This document shows, in pieces, positions 54,528-64,000 of a DNA stretch of 64,000 nt; positions within the stretch are counted from its first letter, which is position 1, and each line of letters begins with the position of its first letter. Origin of the DNA: Flammeovirgaceae bacterium UBA1842 (lineage in GTDB: Bacteria > Bacteroidota > Bacteroidia > Cytophagales > Cyclobacteriaceae). The notes under the pieces are model-generated. The model did not search any database and was not told the origin of the DNA. It saw nothing but the letters and a program-made list of their open reading frames with translations. A program made the translations under genes and the position numbers. Where the stretch lies: positions 5,014-69,013 of the forward strand of contig DDIU01000016.1 in NCBI GenBank assembly GCA_002338655.1. Direction: 5' to 3'.

Positions 54528-55064
54528 ATGAGATACCTCCCACATTATACAGCTTTACTAGCTTTAGCGGTTTCAGCATTTACACTTTACTTCTCAATTG
54601 AGAATAAACCTAAAATTGCATATATCGAATCCAACCGACTACTTGTTTCATACAAAGGAATGCAAGCGGCAAGCAGTGAGTATCAAAATAAGGTTAAGAT
54701 TTGGACCGCAAATATCGATACATTAAGGAACGAACTTCAAACTGAGATTAAGAAATATGAAGTTGAAAAGAAAGGATTATCTAAAAAGGAGCGACAACTT
54801 ACAGAAAAGCTAATAAATACTAAACAAAAACAGTTGGTTGATTATCAAAGATCAATTGAGCAAAAGGCGGCCAAAGAGGATCAAGAAGTAACCCAAAAAG
54901 TACTTGACAAGGTGAGCGCTTATGTGAAGTCATTTGGCAATAAACATGGTTATACCATCATCATTGGTGCCACAGAGTCTGGAAATTTAGTTTATGCAGA
55001 GGAAGCACTCAATCTAACTGATGAAATACTAATAGGCTTAAATGAAGAATATGAGAAAAATTAG
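54528..55064 (+). CDS. OmpH/Skp-like membrane-anchored chaperone of the RHS operon
   Basis: The 178-residue protein begins at the ATG 54528 (a TTG directly before is also in frame). It has an N-terminal hydrophobic segment (HYTALLALAVSAFTLYF) that looks uncleaved, then KIAYIESNRLLVSYKGM, typical of OmpH/Skp, and a long charged coiled coil (about residues 60-140). The C-terminal segment YTIIIGATESGNLVYAEEAL closes the Skp body. Skp holds unfolded envelope proteins; here the partner may be the large RHS proteins encoded next. It overlaps the lipoprotein gene by 14-23 bases. Confidence 0.85.
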   Translation: MRYLPHYTALLALAVSAFTLYFSIENKPKIAYIESNRLLVSYKGMQAASSEYQNKVKIWTANIDTLRNELQTEIKKYEVEKKGLSKKERQLTEKLINTKQKQLVDYQRSIEQKAAKEDQEVTQKVLDKVSAYVKSFGNKHGYTIIIGATESGNLVYAEEALNLTDEILIGLNEEYEKN

Positions 55065-55602
55065 TATCATATTAATTCCTTATTTGTTTTTGATAAGCTG
55101 TGATCTAAAGCCTGTTACATTGGCTGAATTGAAAGATTATGTTCAAAATCCAAATAACGGTTTAACTCAGTCAATACAATTAGGTCAAGTGGAATTAAGT
55201 GTACAATACAAACCTAGTGAATTAATGGCTGCCGTTGATATAATAAGATCAAAAGCATTAGCCTCAGATTCCATTATACAATACTATAAACAATTCACAT
55301 ATCTATTAATTTCCATAGGCAGTGATAATGTATATGTTGATGCTATTCTGAATCAAAAAATTCAGGACTTTACATCTAAAATTGACCAATCGGTAAACTT
55401 CAATAATCAGTCTTTAATTGATTATCATGTGATAGATAATTATGCAATTGCAGGCTCAACCGATATCCTACTGGTTTACAACTACATCAAAGAAAAGGAA
55501 AATCTTGAATTAGATATTGATACTAGCGTACTAGGTTACGGAGTACAGTCCTTTATATTTTTTGGTAAGCAGATTGAGAATATACCACCTTTAATAATTT
55601 GA
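55051..55602 (+). CDS. Small lipoprotein of the RHS operon
   Basis: The 183-residue lipoprotein (start ATG 55051; another at 55042) has lipobox LFLISC, then a mixed alpha/beta domain with SVQYKPSELMAAVDIIRSKA. I do not recognise a family. The end (SFIFFGKQIENIPPLII) is hydrophobic. It lies between the OmpH-like gene and the first RHS gene, with four bases to the latter, so it is part of the same operon. It could be an outer-membrane tether, secretion partner or immunity protein; none is shown by sequence. Confidence 0.75.
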   Translation: MRKISIILIPYLFLISCDLKPVTLAELKDYVQNPNNGLTQSIQLGQVELSVQYKPSELMAAVDIIRSKALASDSIIQYYKQFTYLLISIGSDNVYVDAILNQKIQDFTSKIDQSVNFNNQSLIDYHVIDNYAIAGSTDILLVYNYIKEKENLELDIDTSVLGYGVQSFIFFGKQIENIPPLII

Positions 55603-55606
55603 CTTG

Positions 55607-58600
55607 ATGAGGATAATAAGACTAAAATTTGTTACCCGTTTTTTAAGCGTATTTTTCATTTTGCTCTTTTTAAATTCATTGTTGGCTCCAACAATTACTC
55701 TTGCTCTGACCAATGGGCCTCACCAGCCTGAGTACACTGCCTACGAGGAGCCCGGACAACAGGATATGGTTGACCTGCTTACTGGAGATTTTACTTATCG
55801 TCTACCTGCGGTTGTTATACCAGGACCTGAAGGAGGTTTCTCAATGCCGCTATCGTATAAAGCTGGAATAGGTTTGGACCAAGAGGCTAGTTGGGTGGGT
55901 TTAGGTTGGTCATTAAATGCCGGGGCCATTACCAGAAATGTAGTAGAGTACCCGGATGACGCAAGTGGTGAGGTGTTTCAAATTCATAGAACGAATGATG
56001 ATCTCGCCCGAGGATGGACAGGCAGCATTCCGGGGATTGGTTCAATAGGTTGGAATAATAACGATGGTCATACTGGCCGATTAAGCGTATTAGGCTTAGT
56101 TGGATTTAGTTATAATAATGGTTCAGTTACGGCAGGTAACTTATTTGGTGTTGAATTTAACAAAAATGGGGTAGCTCCCAATCCACTGCGAACTGTAAGT
56201 GCAATACTCACTATTTCAACTTATGGCACAGCAAGTGGTTACGTGGAAGCTGCAAAGCAAGCGGCAGTACAGGTTGCAATTGAAGCAGCAGCTACGGCTG
56301 CGATTGGTGTGTCTTCACCCAGCATCGGACCACAAGGTTTTTGGAAATTATCTAAATCTACTGATAAAAGACTTTTTTATACAAATTATAAGTATTACCT
56401 AGATCAAACCAGATATGAAGATATGTATGGTGTGCTCCATCTTGGTGAAATGAAAAGATATTACTATGATATCGAAAATCCCAGAGTATATACCAGTGCT
56501 TTTGATACCGATGGTGTTACACCTGTTTATTTGAACGATGGAGCAAATATTGAGGAAAATGGTGCTGCTAGCGATATGTATTATGATTTTGATGGCACAT
56601 CATCATATGTCAGTTCAAGTAGTCCTACAAGTTTGGCAAAGGACAGATATTCGGTAATGGGGCCGGGAATATCTGGTTCTATCGAACCTTATAGATTGGA
56701 TATAGGAACTTTGTCCTTTCCTAGGCAAATGAAAAATGACCATGTGAGAATAGCAATGCTTCCTTGGAAATCCAGAGCTTGGCCTGAATCCTACAAGCCT
56801 CAATTTAGATATCGAAGTTCAACAGCTAATGCTTACTACCATCATGTAGGTGGCACTGGCACATCTTCAAATTACACTTTCGATTTGGATAATATTAATT
56901 TCGGTATTGAACATGAAGTCAACTCAAATAGTAAATTAGCCTATCGTACTTCTGACCCTTCTTTACCGGAATATTATAACTTTGGAAGTTCTGGTGCAAA
57001 AACAGAAGCCCCTAGAGAGGGACTATCCTATTTGGGACTTTCACAGGAAAAAAATGTGGAATGGTACACCAATAATGATATTATTACTGGCAATGCAACT
57101 GGATTTATGGATTGCTTTTCAACGCAAGGTAGAGAAACATCTCTTGATTTGAATAGTGAGTTTGGTATTGCCTATAATGCATGGCAGGAAAATACTAATA
57201 CTCTTAAAATCGGAGTTACCAGTGTCGAATATTTGGAGGTTGGAGATTTTGTCCGAATCGATGGGAAAGCCCTAGGGTCAAATCTCGTTATTTATGATTT
57301 TAATCTTACCAATATTGAAATTACAGAGGTAGGAACTGATTACTTAGTTTTTGATGCGGATATTCCTGATTATATATATTCAGGTAAAATCTATTCGAGC
57401 AAAATAAGAGTGAATTCTAATACCATTGGTGGTTATTCAATTACTCGTGAAGACGGCCAAACTTACCATTACGCCTTACCCATTTATGATTGGAATGATT
57501 ACACTTACATTGAAGATGTTAATGATGCCGATAATGTGACCACATTAAATAGAATGGAGCCATTCCCAAGTGCATGGTTGCTTACTTCAATTACAGGGTC
57601 TGATTTTGTGGATAGAAACGAAAATGGTCAGGTAGATGAAGAGGACTGGGGGTATTGGGTAAAATTTGATTACGGTAAGTTTTCCAATAATTATCAATGG
57701 AGAACGCCTTATGAAGGAATGATAAAATCTGATGATGGAGAGTCTTGGACTTATCAAAGTGGACAAAGACAGCAGTATTATTTAAATAGCATACAGACCA
57801 GAACACATATGGGTCTGTTTATTAAAGATGTGAAGTTAGATGGCCGTGATGCGGATGTAAATGCACCGTCTTCTTCAATGTTACTGGATGAATTTGTTCT
57901 CTTAAAAAATCAAGATTATGAATCACTTGTATCCATGGGTTTCTCACCTGGAAATAATACCACCCATACTCAATTAACTACAATTTCAGACAATATGACA
58001 ACAGTGATTGATAAAGATGATTTTACACCATTACAGCGAAATTATCTTTATCAAAATCAGTTGGCCAGAGTGAAATTTAATTATGATTACTCCCTTGCCA
58101 AGAATACGACAAATTCATTTTCAATATCATCAGGAGTTAAAACTGGCGTTGATACAATAGGAAAACTAACCTTAAATTCAATTTCTATTTATGGAAGAAA
58201 CAATATAAAAACAGCTCCTGATTACTTATTTTTCTATGGATACAACCCAGAATATGATAAAGACAAATGGGATGGATGGGGCTATTATAATTCAAATGGA
58301 ACATCTGCGCATGATACCCATCAATCTTCAAATATTGATCAGGACGGATATGCATGGTCATTAAATAAGGTTACAAATCCTTTGGGGAATGATTTAGAGA
58401 TTGAATATGAACGGGATAGGTATACATCTATTTCAGGAAATAGCATTCCAGAAAAAAAAGGGGAGGGCATAAGGGTTAAATCCATTCAATCAACAAATGG
58501 AATTCAATCCTTCAAAACACGGTATGAATATACTAACTCAGGAGTTTCATCAGGGGTCGTGGCTCAGGAACCAGCCTATATTAAACAAACAGACTATGAC

Positions 58601-60325
58601 TTTTATGGATTATTTGATTATCCATCAACTCCGGTACTGTATAGTGTCGTGAATGTATTCGATGGTAAGAATACAAATAACACAGACTATCATACGAAAC
58701 AAGTGTATGAATTTATTACTCCAAATCAATCGATGATAACAAAACAAGAAAATATTTTATTTGATGATCATGTTAATGGAGTCAACACTATTGAGTATTT
58801 ACAAAAATCGCTTTTCAATATAGATATTAAATCAAGTTCAATAGGGAAGCCCTCATCAATCAATATATTTGACAATAATGATTTGCTAAAGTTTAACACT
58901 TCATTGATATATTCTGATGATTTGATAAATTCTGACTACCCTCACCAAGGCGTATTTACAGAAGGATCATTTTTAATTGAAAGAGTGGAAGGCCCAATGC
59001 AGCTAGCAGGTCAGTCATACTACAACCGTGTTTTCAAAACCGTAAAACGCTATTACCCAAGCGTCTTAAGCAGTATTGAATCTACCAATAGTGATGGTTT
59101 TACAACCACTCAAACCAATAAAGAATGGGATTTTAAAACTGGGATAGTAAAAGCCACCGAAGTTACCTCTGCTCTTGGCATTAAAACACGTACTGAAAAA
59201 GTTTTGACCCATGAAGTCTATCCTGAAATGGGTTTTAAACAGGAAGATAGAAATAATCTACATATGGTAGCGGGCACAGTGGCCACCTACGTATACAAAT
59301 TAAATAGTGCCGGTGTGAAAACAGGTCTGATTGGAGCTGCTACTCAAACCTGGAGAAAAGACTGGGACAATTACCGCATGGTCAACTCTAGTGGAGATTA
59401 TGAGGATGTGGATAATGGTTATCCACGATGGAGAAAATCAGCTTCTTACGTTTATCAAGGTCAACCTACTGACTTGAAGTCAGATGGAACGCTCACTTTC
59501 AATGATGCGGTAAACAAGTTTGATTTTAATGGGGCAGAAAATACGGGTTGGCTCAAATCCAATGAGTTACTGCGATTTGACAATTATTCTATGCCCCTAG
59601 AGTCAGTGGATTTTAATGGAATATATTCAAGTACTAAAACTGATATCGCCAGCAAACAAAAAATATTAGAAGCAGGTAATGCCAAATATACCGAGGTAGC
59701 ATTTAGTGGGGCGGAGAATAATTATGACATCATTGAAAATACTAGATATGTTGAGGGAGAAATTAGGATTTCTACCAATGCGGAAATTAGTGATTATGAT
59801 GCACATACAGGTAAAAAATCACTTAAAATTTATGGCAATGGTACCAAAGGGTTTTTCTACAAAACGAAGGCGGGTGACTTTGATCCTTCTCGGAATTACA
59901 GATTGAACGTCTGGGTTAAAAATGCACCTAGCCGAATCGAATTATATTATAAACTGGGCTCTTCTACGGTTATCCTAAACAGGACAGAGAAACAGGCTGG
60001 AAATGGAGACTGGTATCGTTTGGAGGCGATTATCCCATCTACATCACTTAATGGTACGGACGACTTGGAAGTAGGATGTAGAAGCACCTCAAGTACCGCC
60101 ACTTATCTTGACGACTTTCGTTTTCAGCCCATAGATGCCGGCACTACAGCATACGTTTATGATGAACAAGATCAATTAAGATTTATGCTCGATAATGAGA
60201 ACCTTTTTACGGAATATGAATACAATGACCGCGGGTTGTTGACAAAAACTTATAAGGAGACATTTACTTACGGTAGGGTGCTGTTAACTGAAGTGAATCA
60301 ACATTACAAACGTGACAGCGAATAA
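55607..60325 (+). CDS. Exported SpvB/RHS-type shell protein (first half of a split RHS system)
   Basis: This 1572-residue protein has a signal peptide (FLSVFFILLFLNSLLAPTI) and the Bacteroidota RHS-type start DMVDLLTGDFTYRLPAVVIP followed by SLSYKAG-like MPLSYKAGIGLD and WVGLGWSLNAGAI. The long middle part is beta-rich like the SpvB/Tc-toxin shell. Near the end (about residues 1400-1540) is a jelly-roll-like, carbohydrate-binding-type module (KKSLKIYGNG, YRLNVWVKN, DWYRLEAIIPS, ATYLDDFRF), then a YD-type repeat (YEYNDRGLLTKTY). It lacks an RHS core. The next RHS gene starts 34 bases later. Confidence 0.88.
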   Translation: MRIIRLKFVTRFLSVFFILLFLNSLLAPTITLALTNGPHQPEYTAYEEPGQQDMVDLLTGDFTYRLPAVVIPGPEGGFSMPLSYKAGIGLDQEASWVGLGWSLNAGAITRNVVEYPDDASGEVFQIHRTNDDLARGWTGSIPGIGSIGWNNNDGHTGRLSVLGLVGFSYNNGSVTAGNLFGVEFNKNGVAPNPLRTVSAILTISTYGTASGYVEAAKQAAVQVAIEAAATAAIGVSSPSIGPQGFWKLSKSTDKRLFYTNYKYYLDQTRYEDMYGVLHLGEMKRYYYDIENPRVYTSAFDTDGVTPVYLNDGANIEENGAASDMYYDFDGTSSYVSSSSPTSLAKDRYSVMGPGISGSIEPYRLDIGTLSFPRQMKNDHVRIAMLPWKSRAWPESYKPQFRYRSSTANAYYHHVGGTGTSSNYTFDLDNINFGIEHEVNSNSKLAYRTSDPSLPEYYNFGSSGAKTEAPREGLSYLGLSQEKNVEWYTNNDIITGNATGFMDCFSTQGRETSLDLNSEFGIAYNAWQENTNTLKIGVTSVEYLEVGDFVRIDGKALGSNLVIYDFNLTNIEITEVGTDYLVFDADIPDYIYSGKIYSSKIRVNSNTIGGYSITREDGQTYHYALPIYDWNDYTYIEDVNDADNVTTLNRMEPFPSAWLLTSITGSDFVDRNENGQVDEEDWGYWVKFDYGKFSNNYQWRTPYEGMIKSDDGESWTYQSGQRQQYYLNSIQTRTHMGLFIKDVKLDGRDADVNAPSSSMLLDEFVLLKNQDYESLVSMGFSPGNNTTHTQLTTISDNMTTVIDKDDFTPLQRNYLYQNQLARVKFNYDYSLAKNTTNSFSISSGVKTGVDTIGKLTLNSISIYGRNNIKTAPDYLFFYGYNPEYDKDKWDGWGYYNSNGTSAHDTHQSSNIDQDGYAWSLNKVTNPLGNDLEIEYERDRYTSISGNSIPEKKGEGIRVKSIQSTNGIQSFKTRYEYTNSGVSSGVVAQEPAYIKQTDYDFYGLFDYPSTPVLYSVVNVFDGKNTNNTDYHTKQVYEFITPNQSMITKQENILFDDHVNGVNTIEYLQKSLFNIDIKSSSIGKPSSINIFDNNDLLKFNTSLIYSDDLINSDYPHQGVFTEGSFLIERVEGPMQLAGQSYYNRVFKTVKRYYPSVLSSIESTNSDGFTTTQTNKEWDFKTGIVKATEVTSALGIKTRTEKVLTHEVYPEMGFKQEDRNNLHMVAGTVATYVYKLNSAGVKTGLIGAATQTWRKDWDNYRMVNSSGDYEDVDNGYPRWRKSASYVYQGQPTDLKSDGTLTFNDAVNKFDFNGAENTGWLKSNELLRFDNYSMPLESVDFNGIYSSTKTDIASKQKILEAGNAKYTEVAFSGAENNYDIIENTRYVEGEIRISTNAEISDYDAHTGKKSLKIYGNGTKGFFYKTKAGDFDPSRNYRLNVWVKNAPSRIELYYKLGSSTVILNRTEKQAGNGDWYRLEAIIPSTSLNGTDDLEVGCRSTSSTATYLDDFRFQPIDAGTTAYVYDEQDQLRFMLDNENLFTEYEYNDRGLLTKTYKETFTYGRVLLTEVNQHYKRDSE

Positions 60326-60359
60326 AACGGACATAACCATAAAGCGAATTTGAGTAAGC

Positions 60360-63300
60360 ATGTTTGACAAATTCAAAATATTAATAGCAATTAGCATTTC
60401 ATTTGCAAGCCTATCTGTTTTTGCACAGGATGACGACTACAATTGGTCACAATCTATTGCTTATGGGTTGGATGAGAATGGAAATGTGATTGTTATTGGG
60501 GAATCGAAAAGTTATGCTGATGAGTTTGGTAAGCCTTTACAAACACAATTTGAAAATTACACTGAAAATACTGTTTTTGCAGTACAGTTGATTTATGATA
60601 GTGATGGGCGACCAGCTATTTCTACTTTACCAGCTCCTATTGGATCAAGTTTTGGATACAAGGCTAATTTTGTACAAAATCTCTCAGGTGAAAATTACAG
60701 TTCAACGGATTTTGACACGTCCAGTAAATTAAATAACCCGAACCCTGTTGGCAATCAGGTTGGGACCTTGGGGTGGTATTATAGCGAGTCCAATTCTGAC
60801 GAACCCAATATTGCCACTACGTCATACCCATACAGCCGAAGCTGGACTCCTTCTGGTCCTGACACACGTATTTCTAAAGTAGCAGGGGTGGGCGATGCTT
60901 ATCGATTGGGCACTGGACATGAGGTGTCTTCCGAAAAACTTTTGATAAGTTCAGGGGAACTTAATCATTATTATAGCTTGCGGAGTCATTTCGTATCCAC
61001 CCCGAATCCTGCAAACCTTAATGATGCTTATAAAATAGTAAATACCAATTCTGAAGGGAAGAAAAGCTATACTTATATTGATGCAGATGGCAAGACGTTA
61101 ATGACCAAAATTAACGATTCAAATGCTATATATTCCTACGCCTACTATAATGATATGGGTCAATTGGTGGCCAGTGTGGCTCCTCAAGGCATTAATACCG
61201 CAAGTTCTTCTTACCCTCAATTTGTAACGCTTTACACCTATGATCACCGTGGTTTATTGATTGAAACAACATCCCCTGATGCGGGCGAAATACACTATCA
61301 GTATGCCAGCGATGGAAAATTACGTTTTTCTCAAAATAGTGAACAGCTGGCAAGAGGTAACAATGTTTTCTCCTATACGCACTATGACAAGCTCGGAAGA
61401 CTGATTGAAGCAGGTGAATATCAAGGAACGCTATTATTTAACTCTACGGCACTGAAAGACCTGCTGGATCAAAATGGCTCATTGTGGCCAGAATCTCAAG
61501 TGGTAGATTGGAATAAAATCTATTATGACCTTCCTCAGGCTGATTTTCCCAGCGACCCCAACCATATCGACCAGGGGTTTACCTATGGTGCCATTACGGC
61601 TACAGAAAATGAGCAGACAAAAACCTGGTATAACTATGATGAATTCGGTCGTGTGGGTTTTGTAATTCAACTCATTAAGGGGCTCAGCAAGTATGTTACA
61701 TTAGATTATACCTATGACTTTTTGGGTAATGTTACTAAAGTAGCCTTCCAAAGAGATGTAGTGGGAGAGGCCTTTTTTCATCACTATAACTACGATAGTG
61801 ACCAAAGACTATCAACGGTAAGCACATCGGTAGATGGCGTGGAAGCCAATGCCTATTTACAGGCTACCTATTACTACTACAAGCACGGCCCACTAAAGCG
61901 GGTTGAACTGGCTACTGACCTTCAAGGCATTGATTATACTTACACGGCTCAGGGAGCACTAAAATCTATCAATCACCCCGATCATAATGATGACCCTGGA
62001 CAGGATGGCGTGGCCAATGGTTTTATAAAAGATGTTCTTGGACTTACATTGGAATATTACGAGGGTGACTATGCCTCACCGGGAAGTGGTTTTGGGAGTT
62101 TAAATCTTGACGACAGTGAACTACAGCAAAAGTTTAATGGCAACATTAGGGCGGTGAGTTATGGTGAAGAGGGGTTGGGATTAGATCATCCTGCGGATGA
62201 TTATTTAATTCTCGATCAATATAAAACTGATGAAAAGGATGCTCTGGCTCGAAAAAGCATTACATTGAAACCAGGTTTTAATACTGGAGTAGAAAAGTTT
62301 GATGCCCATATTGACCCATTAGGAACTTATCAGATTCCCAATGAACCTCCCAAAATGTATGCTTATAAATACAATGATTTGGAGCAATTGCAAACGGCTA
62401 TTTATGATGAGCAGGGTTCCTTTAATTACAACAGTCAGCAGAACAGGGTAGGTGACATGGTCTATGATAAAAACGGTAATATTCGGGATTTGATACGTAA
62501 AGATGATGAGGGGAATGGACTTCATAATTTTGATTATCAATACACGCCAGGTACTAATCAATTAGCAGCTATAACGGGCTACGCTTCCTACGAATACGAC
62601 CCCTTAGGGAGAGTGATTAAAGTGGACTATGTAGGCACAGAAGAAGATGCCTATCTAGAATATGATGTTTATGACAATGTTATTGCTATTTACTCTGCCT
62701 CTACCAAACAACCTCAGAATTTACGGTTGAGTTTTACCTATAGTGATCAGGGTTATAGGCTGATGAAAAAGAACCATGATCAGGATTTGGAAACCTGGTA
62801 TATTCGGGATGTTGCCGGAAATTTGGTGAGCTTGTATTATCGCTACCAAGGGCAATTGTTTCAGGGTGAACTACCGATATACGGTGCCAGCCGACTGGGC
62901 ATTGCTTATAGAAACACGAGTCATTATAAATATAATTATGAACTTTCTGATCATCAGGGCAATGTTCGAGCGGTGATCTCCAAACTTAAATTTATGGAAA
63001 CGGCCAGTATGGAACCTGAAATGGCATTGCTGGAAGAAGGCGCTTTTGATAATATTACAGAGACCAGAAGACAAGATGCCATCTTCAATCATACGCCTGA
63101 CAGTCATGTAAATGGAGCAAGTTATGCAGCATGGTTGAATGGTGCATTGGGCAGGGTAGTAGGTCCCGCCAAATCATTGAAGGTAACTGCTGGCGATGTG
63201 GTGAAGATGGATGTTTATGCCAATTATGTAGATCCAAATCCTACCAACGATCTGATTGCAGGTCTCGCATTGTCTGTTGCCAATGCCTATAATTTTGGAT

Positions 63301-64000
63301 TGGGCAATGAAACCACAACCTATCTTTCGGCATTGCAAGACGCCTTAAGTGGGCCTGCTGCTGTAACAGCGGCACCCCCATCAGGGGCACCTAAAGCTTA
63401 TATGCAATACCTTCTTTTTGATGAAAACTTCAATTATGTAAATTCTATACCCGTGGGTGACACTTATACAATGGTAACCACTAACGCCATGGTGACTAAA
63501 AATGGCAGTGGTCAGATTATTAATATTCCGCACGAGCACTTGGAAAATGAAATTACAATACATCAGGACGGCTATTTGTTTGTGTATTTGGTAAACGAAA
63601 CGTTGAACGACCTCAATGTCTATTTTGATGACTTTACGGTAATGCAACTGGGGGTTGATATTTTACAGACTTCTGAATATTACCCTATGGGCTTGGCATT
63701 TGACAAGTGGAGCAAGGGCAATGATAAGTACCGTTTTGGCTACCAGGGCCAGTTTGCCGAGCATGATGAAGAAACAGGCTGGAGTAGTTTTGAGTTGCGC
63801 ATGTATGACCCCATCATTGCACGCTGGCTAGGCACCGACCCATACGGGCAATTTGGTAGCCCTTACACAGGGATGGGGAATAACCCTGGAGCTACAGATG
63901 TAGATGGTGGATGGAGTGCTATTGCTACGGGTGCAATTGCTGGGGCGGTGGTTGGTACAACAGTCGGACTTGCGTTTGATTCTGACAACTGGTGGAAATA
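60360..64000 (+). CDS. RHS repeat protein with RHS core, 3' end outside the window (probable polymorphic toxin)
   Basis: The frame is open from ATG 60360 to the window edge, at least 1213 residues. It has a signal peptide (ILIAISISFASLSVFAQ) and a DUF6443-like N-terminal part. Many YD repeats follow (YTYDHRGLLIETT, YNYDEFGRVGFV, YTYDFLGNVTKV, YEYDPLGRVIKV, YELSDHQGNVRAV). The RHS core sits at about residues 1124-1180 (YRFGYQGQFAEHDEETGW, ELRMYDPIIARWLGTDPYGQ, MGNNPGATDVDGG). After the core a glycine/alanine-rich hydrophobic stretch (ATGAIAGAVVGTTVGLAF) begins the variable domain, which is cut off. RHS shells usually encapsulate a C-terminal toxin. Confidence 0.9.
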   Translation, partial: MFDKFKILIAISISFASLSVFAQDDDYNWSQSIAYGLDENGNVIVIGESKSYADEFGKPLQTQFENYTENTVFAVQLIYDSDGRPAISTLPAPIGSSFGYKANFVQNLSGENYSSTDFDTSSKLNNPNPVGNQVGTLGWYYSESNSDEPNIATTSYPYSRSWTPSGPDTRISKVAGVGDAYRLGTGHEVSSEKLLISSGELNHYYSLRSHFVSTPNPANLNDAYKIVNTNSEGKKSYTYIDADGKTLMTKINDSNAIYSYAYYNDMGQLVASVAPQGINTASSSYPQFVTLYTYDHRGLLIETTSPDAGEIHYQYASDGKLRFSQNSEQLARGNNVFSYTHYDKLGRLIEAGEYQGTLLFNSTALKDLLDQNGSLWPESQVVDWNKIYYDLPQADFPSDPNHIDQGFTYGAITATENEQTKTWYNYDEFGRVGFVIQLIKGLSKYVTLDYTYDFLGNVTKVAFQRDVVGEAFFHHYNYDSDQRLSTVSTSVDGVEANAYLQATYYYYKHGPLKRVELATDLQGIDYTYTAQGALKSINHPDHNDDPGQDGVANGFIKDVLGLTLEYYEGDYASPGSGFGSLNLDDSELQQKFNGNIRAVSYGEEGLGLDHPADDYLILDQYKTDEKDALARKSITLKPGFNTGVEKFDAHIDPLGTYQIPNEPPKMYAYKYNDLEQLQTAIYDEQGSFNYNSQQNRVGDMVYDKNGNIRDLIRKDDEGNGLHNFDYQYTPGTNQLAAITGYASYEYDPLGRVIKVDYVGTEEDAYLEYDVYDNVIAIYSASTKQPQNLRLSFTYSDQGYRLMKKNHDQDLETWYIRDVAGNLVSLYYRYQGQLFQGELPIYGASRLGIAYRNTSHYKYNYELSDHQGNVRAVISKLKFMETASMEPEMALLEEGAFDNITETRRQDAIFNHTPDSHVNGASYAAWLNGALGRVVGPAKSLKVTAGDVVKMDVYANYVDPNPTNDLIAGLALSVANAYNFGLGNETTTYLSALQDALSGPAAVTAAPPSGAPKAYMQYLLFDENFNYVNSIPVGDTYTMVTTNAMVTKNGSGQIINIPHEHLENEITIHQDGYLFVYLVNETLNDLNVYFDDFTVMQLGVDILQTSEYYPMGLAFDKWSKGNDKYRFGYQGQFAEHDEETGWSSFELRMYDPIIARWLGTDPYGQFGSPYTGMGNNPGATDVDGGWSAIATGAIAGAVVGTTVGLAFDSDNWWK

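Noticed and set aside
1..64000. tRNA, rRNA, transposase and prophage genes
   Set aside because: None could be recognised by sequence or structure on either strand.

Overview
The window (about 64 kb, AT-rich) comes from a Bacteroidota chromosome, most likely a marine-type member of the order Cytophagales. The grounds are gene content: a complete Bacteroidota dcw cluster with an FtsL-like small protein and PASTA-tailed FtsI, DUF4905, DUF3822, TIGR02757, DUF4296, a bacterial GH3 protein, PKD lipoproteins, and promoter-like TAnnTTTG boxes. The genus cannot be settled from sequence alone.

Layout. 1-3.4 kb: the tail of an unidentified protein, an LTA-synthase-like sulfatase (minus) and a CaiB/BaiF CoA-transferase. 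3.5-19.1 kb: the cell-wall and division operon mraZ-rsmH-ftsL-ftsI-murE-mraY-murD-ftsW-murG-murC-ftsQ-ftsA-ftsZ. It has a three-box MraZ operator in front and a strong terminator behind; murF and ddl are absent. 19.1-27.2 kb: a variable region with a gene remnant, a secreted protein, and a LytTR regulator/TPR histidine kinase pair beside a PKD lipoprotein. Two blocks (4 + 2 copies) of a ~148 bp repeat bracket the kinase locus. 27.2-30.2 kb: divergent Old Yellow Enzyme and pirin genes, then a small-protein/nucleotidyltransferase pair. 30.2-34.7 kb: minus-strand envelope genes (flavin reductase, DUF2807 lipoprotein, PagL-like acyl hydrolase, kdsB, NfeD protease). 34.7-44.8 kb: housekeeping genes (DUF4905, LysM/RlpA-like, TIGR02757, pyrE, Nudix, coaD, DUF3822, thioesterase, helicase, DUF1573) separated by palindromic elements. 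44.8-54.0 kb: DUF423, YggS, GH3, LysE, a decayed parDE pair, a Bat-type VWA/DUF58 cluster, DUF4296 and mutS2.

54.5 kb to the end is the most distinctive locus: four closely packed plus-strand genes. They encode a membrane-anchored OmpH/Skp-like protein, a small lipoprotein, a 1572-residue exported SpvB/RHS-type shell protein with a jelly-roll-like module near its end, and a second exported RHS protein. The second has a full RHS core and runs off the window just where its variable C-terminal (probably toxin) domain should start. It resembles a split polymorphic-toxin or cell-surface RHS system with its own periplasmic chaperone.

No rRNA, tRNA, CRISPR array, transposase or prophage was seen.
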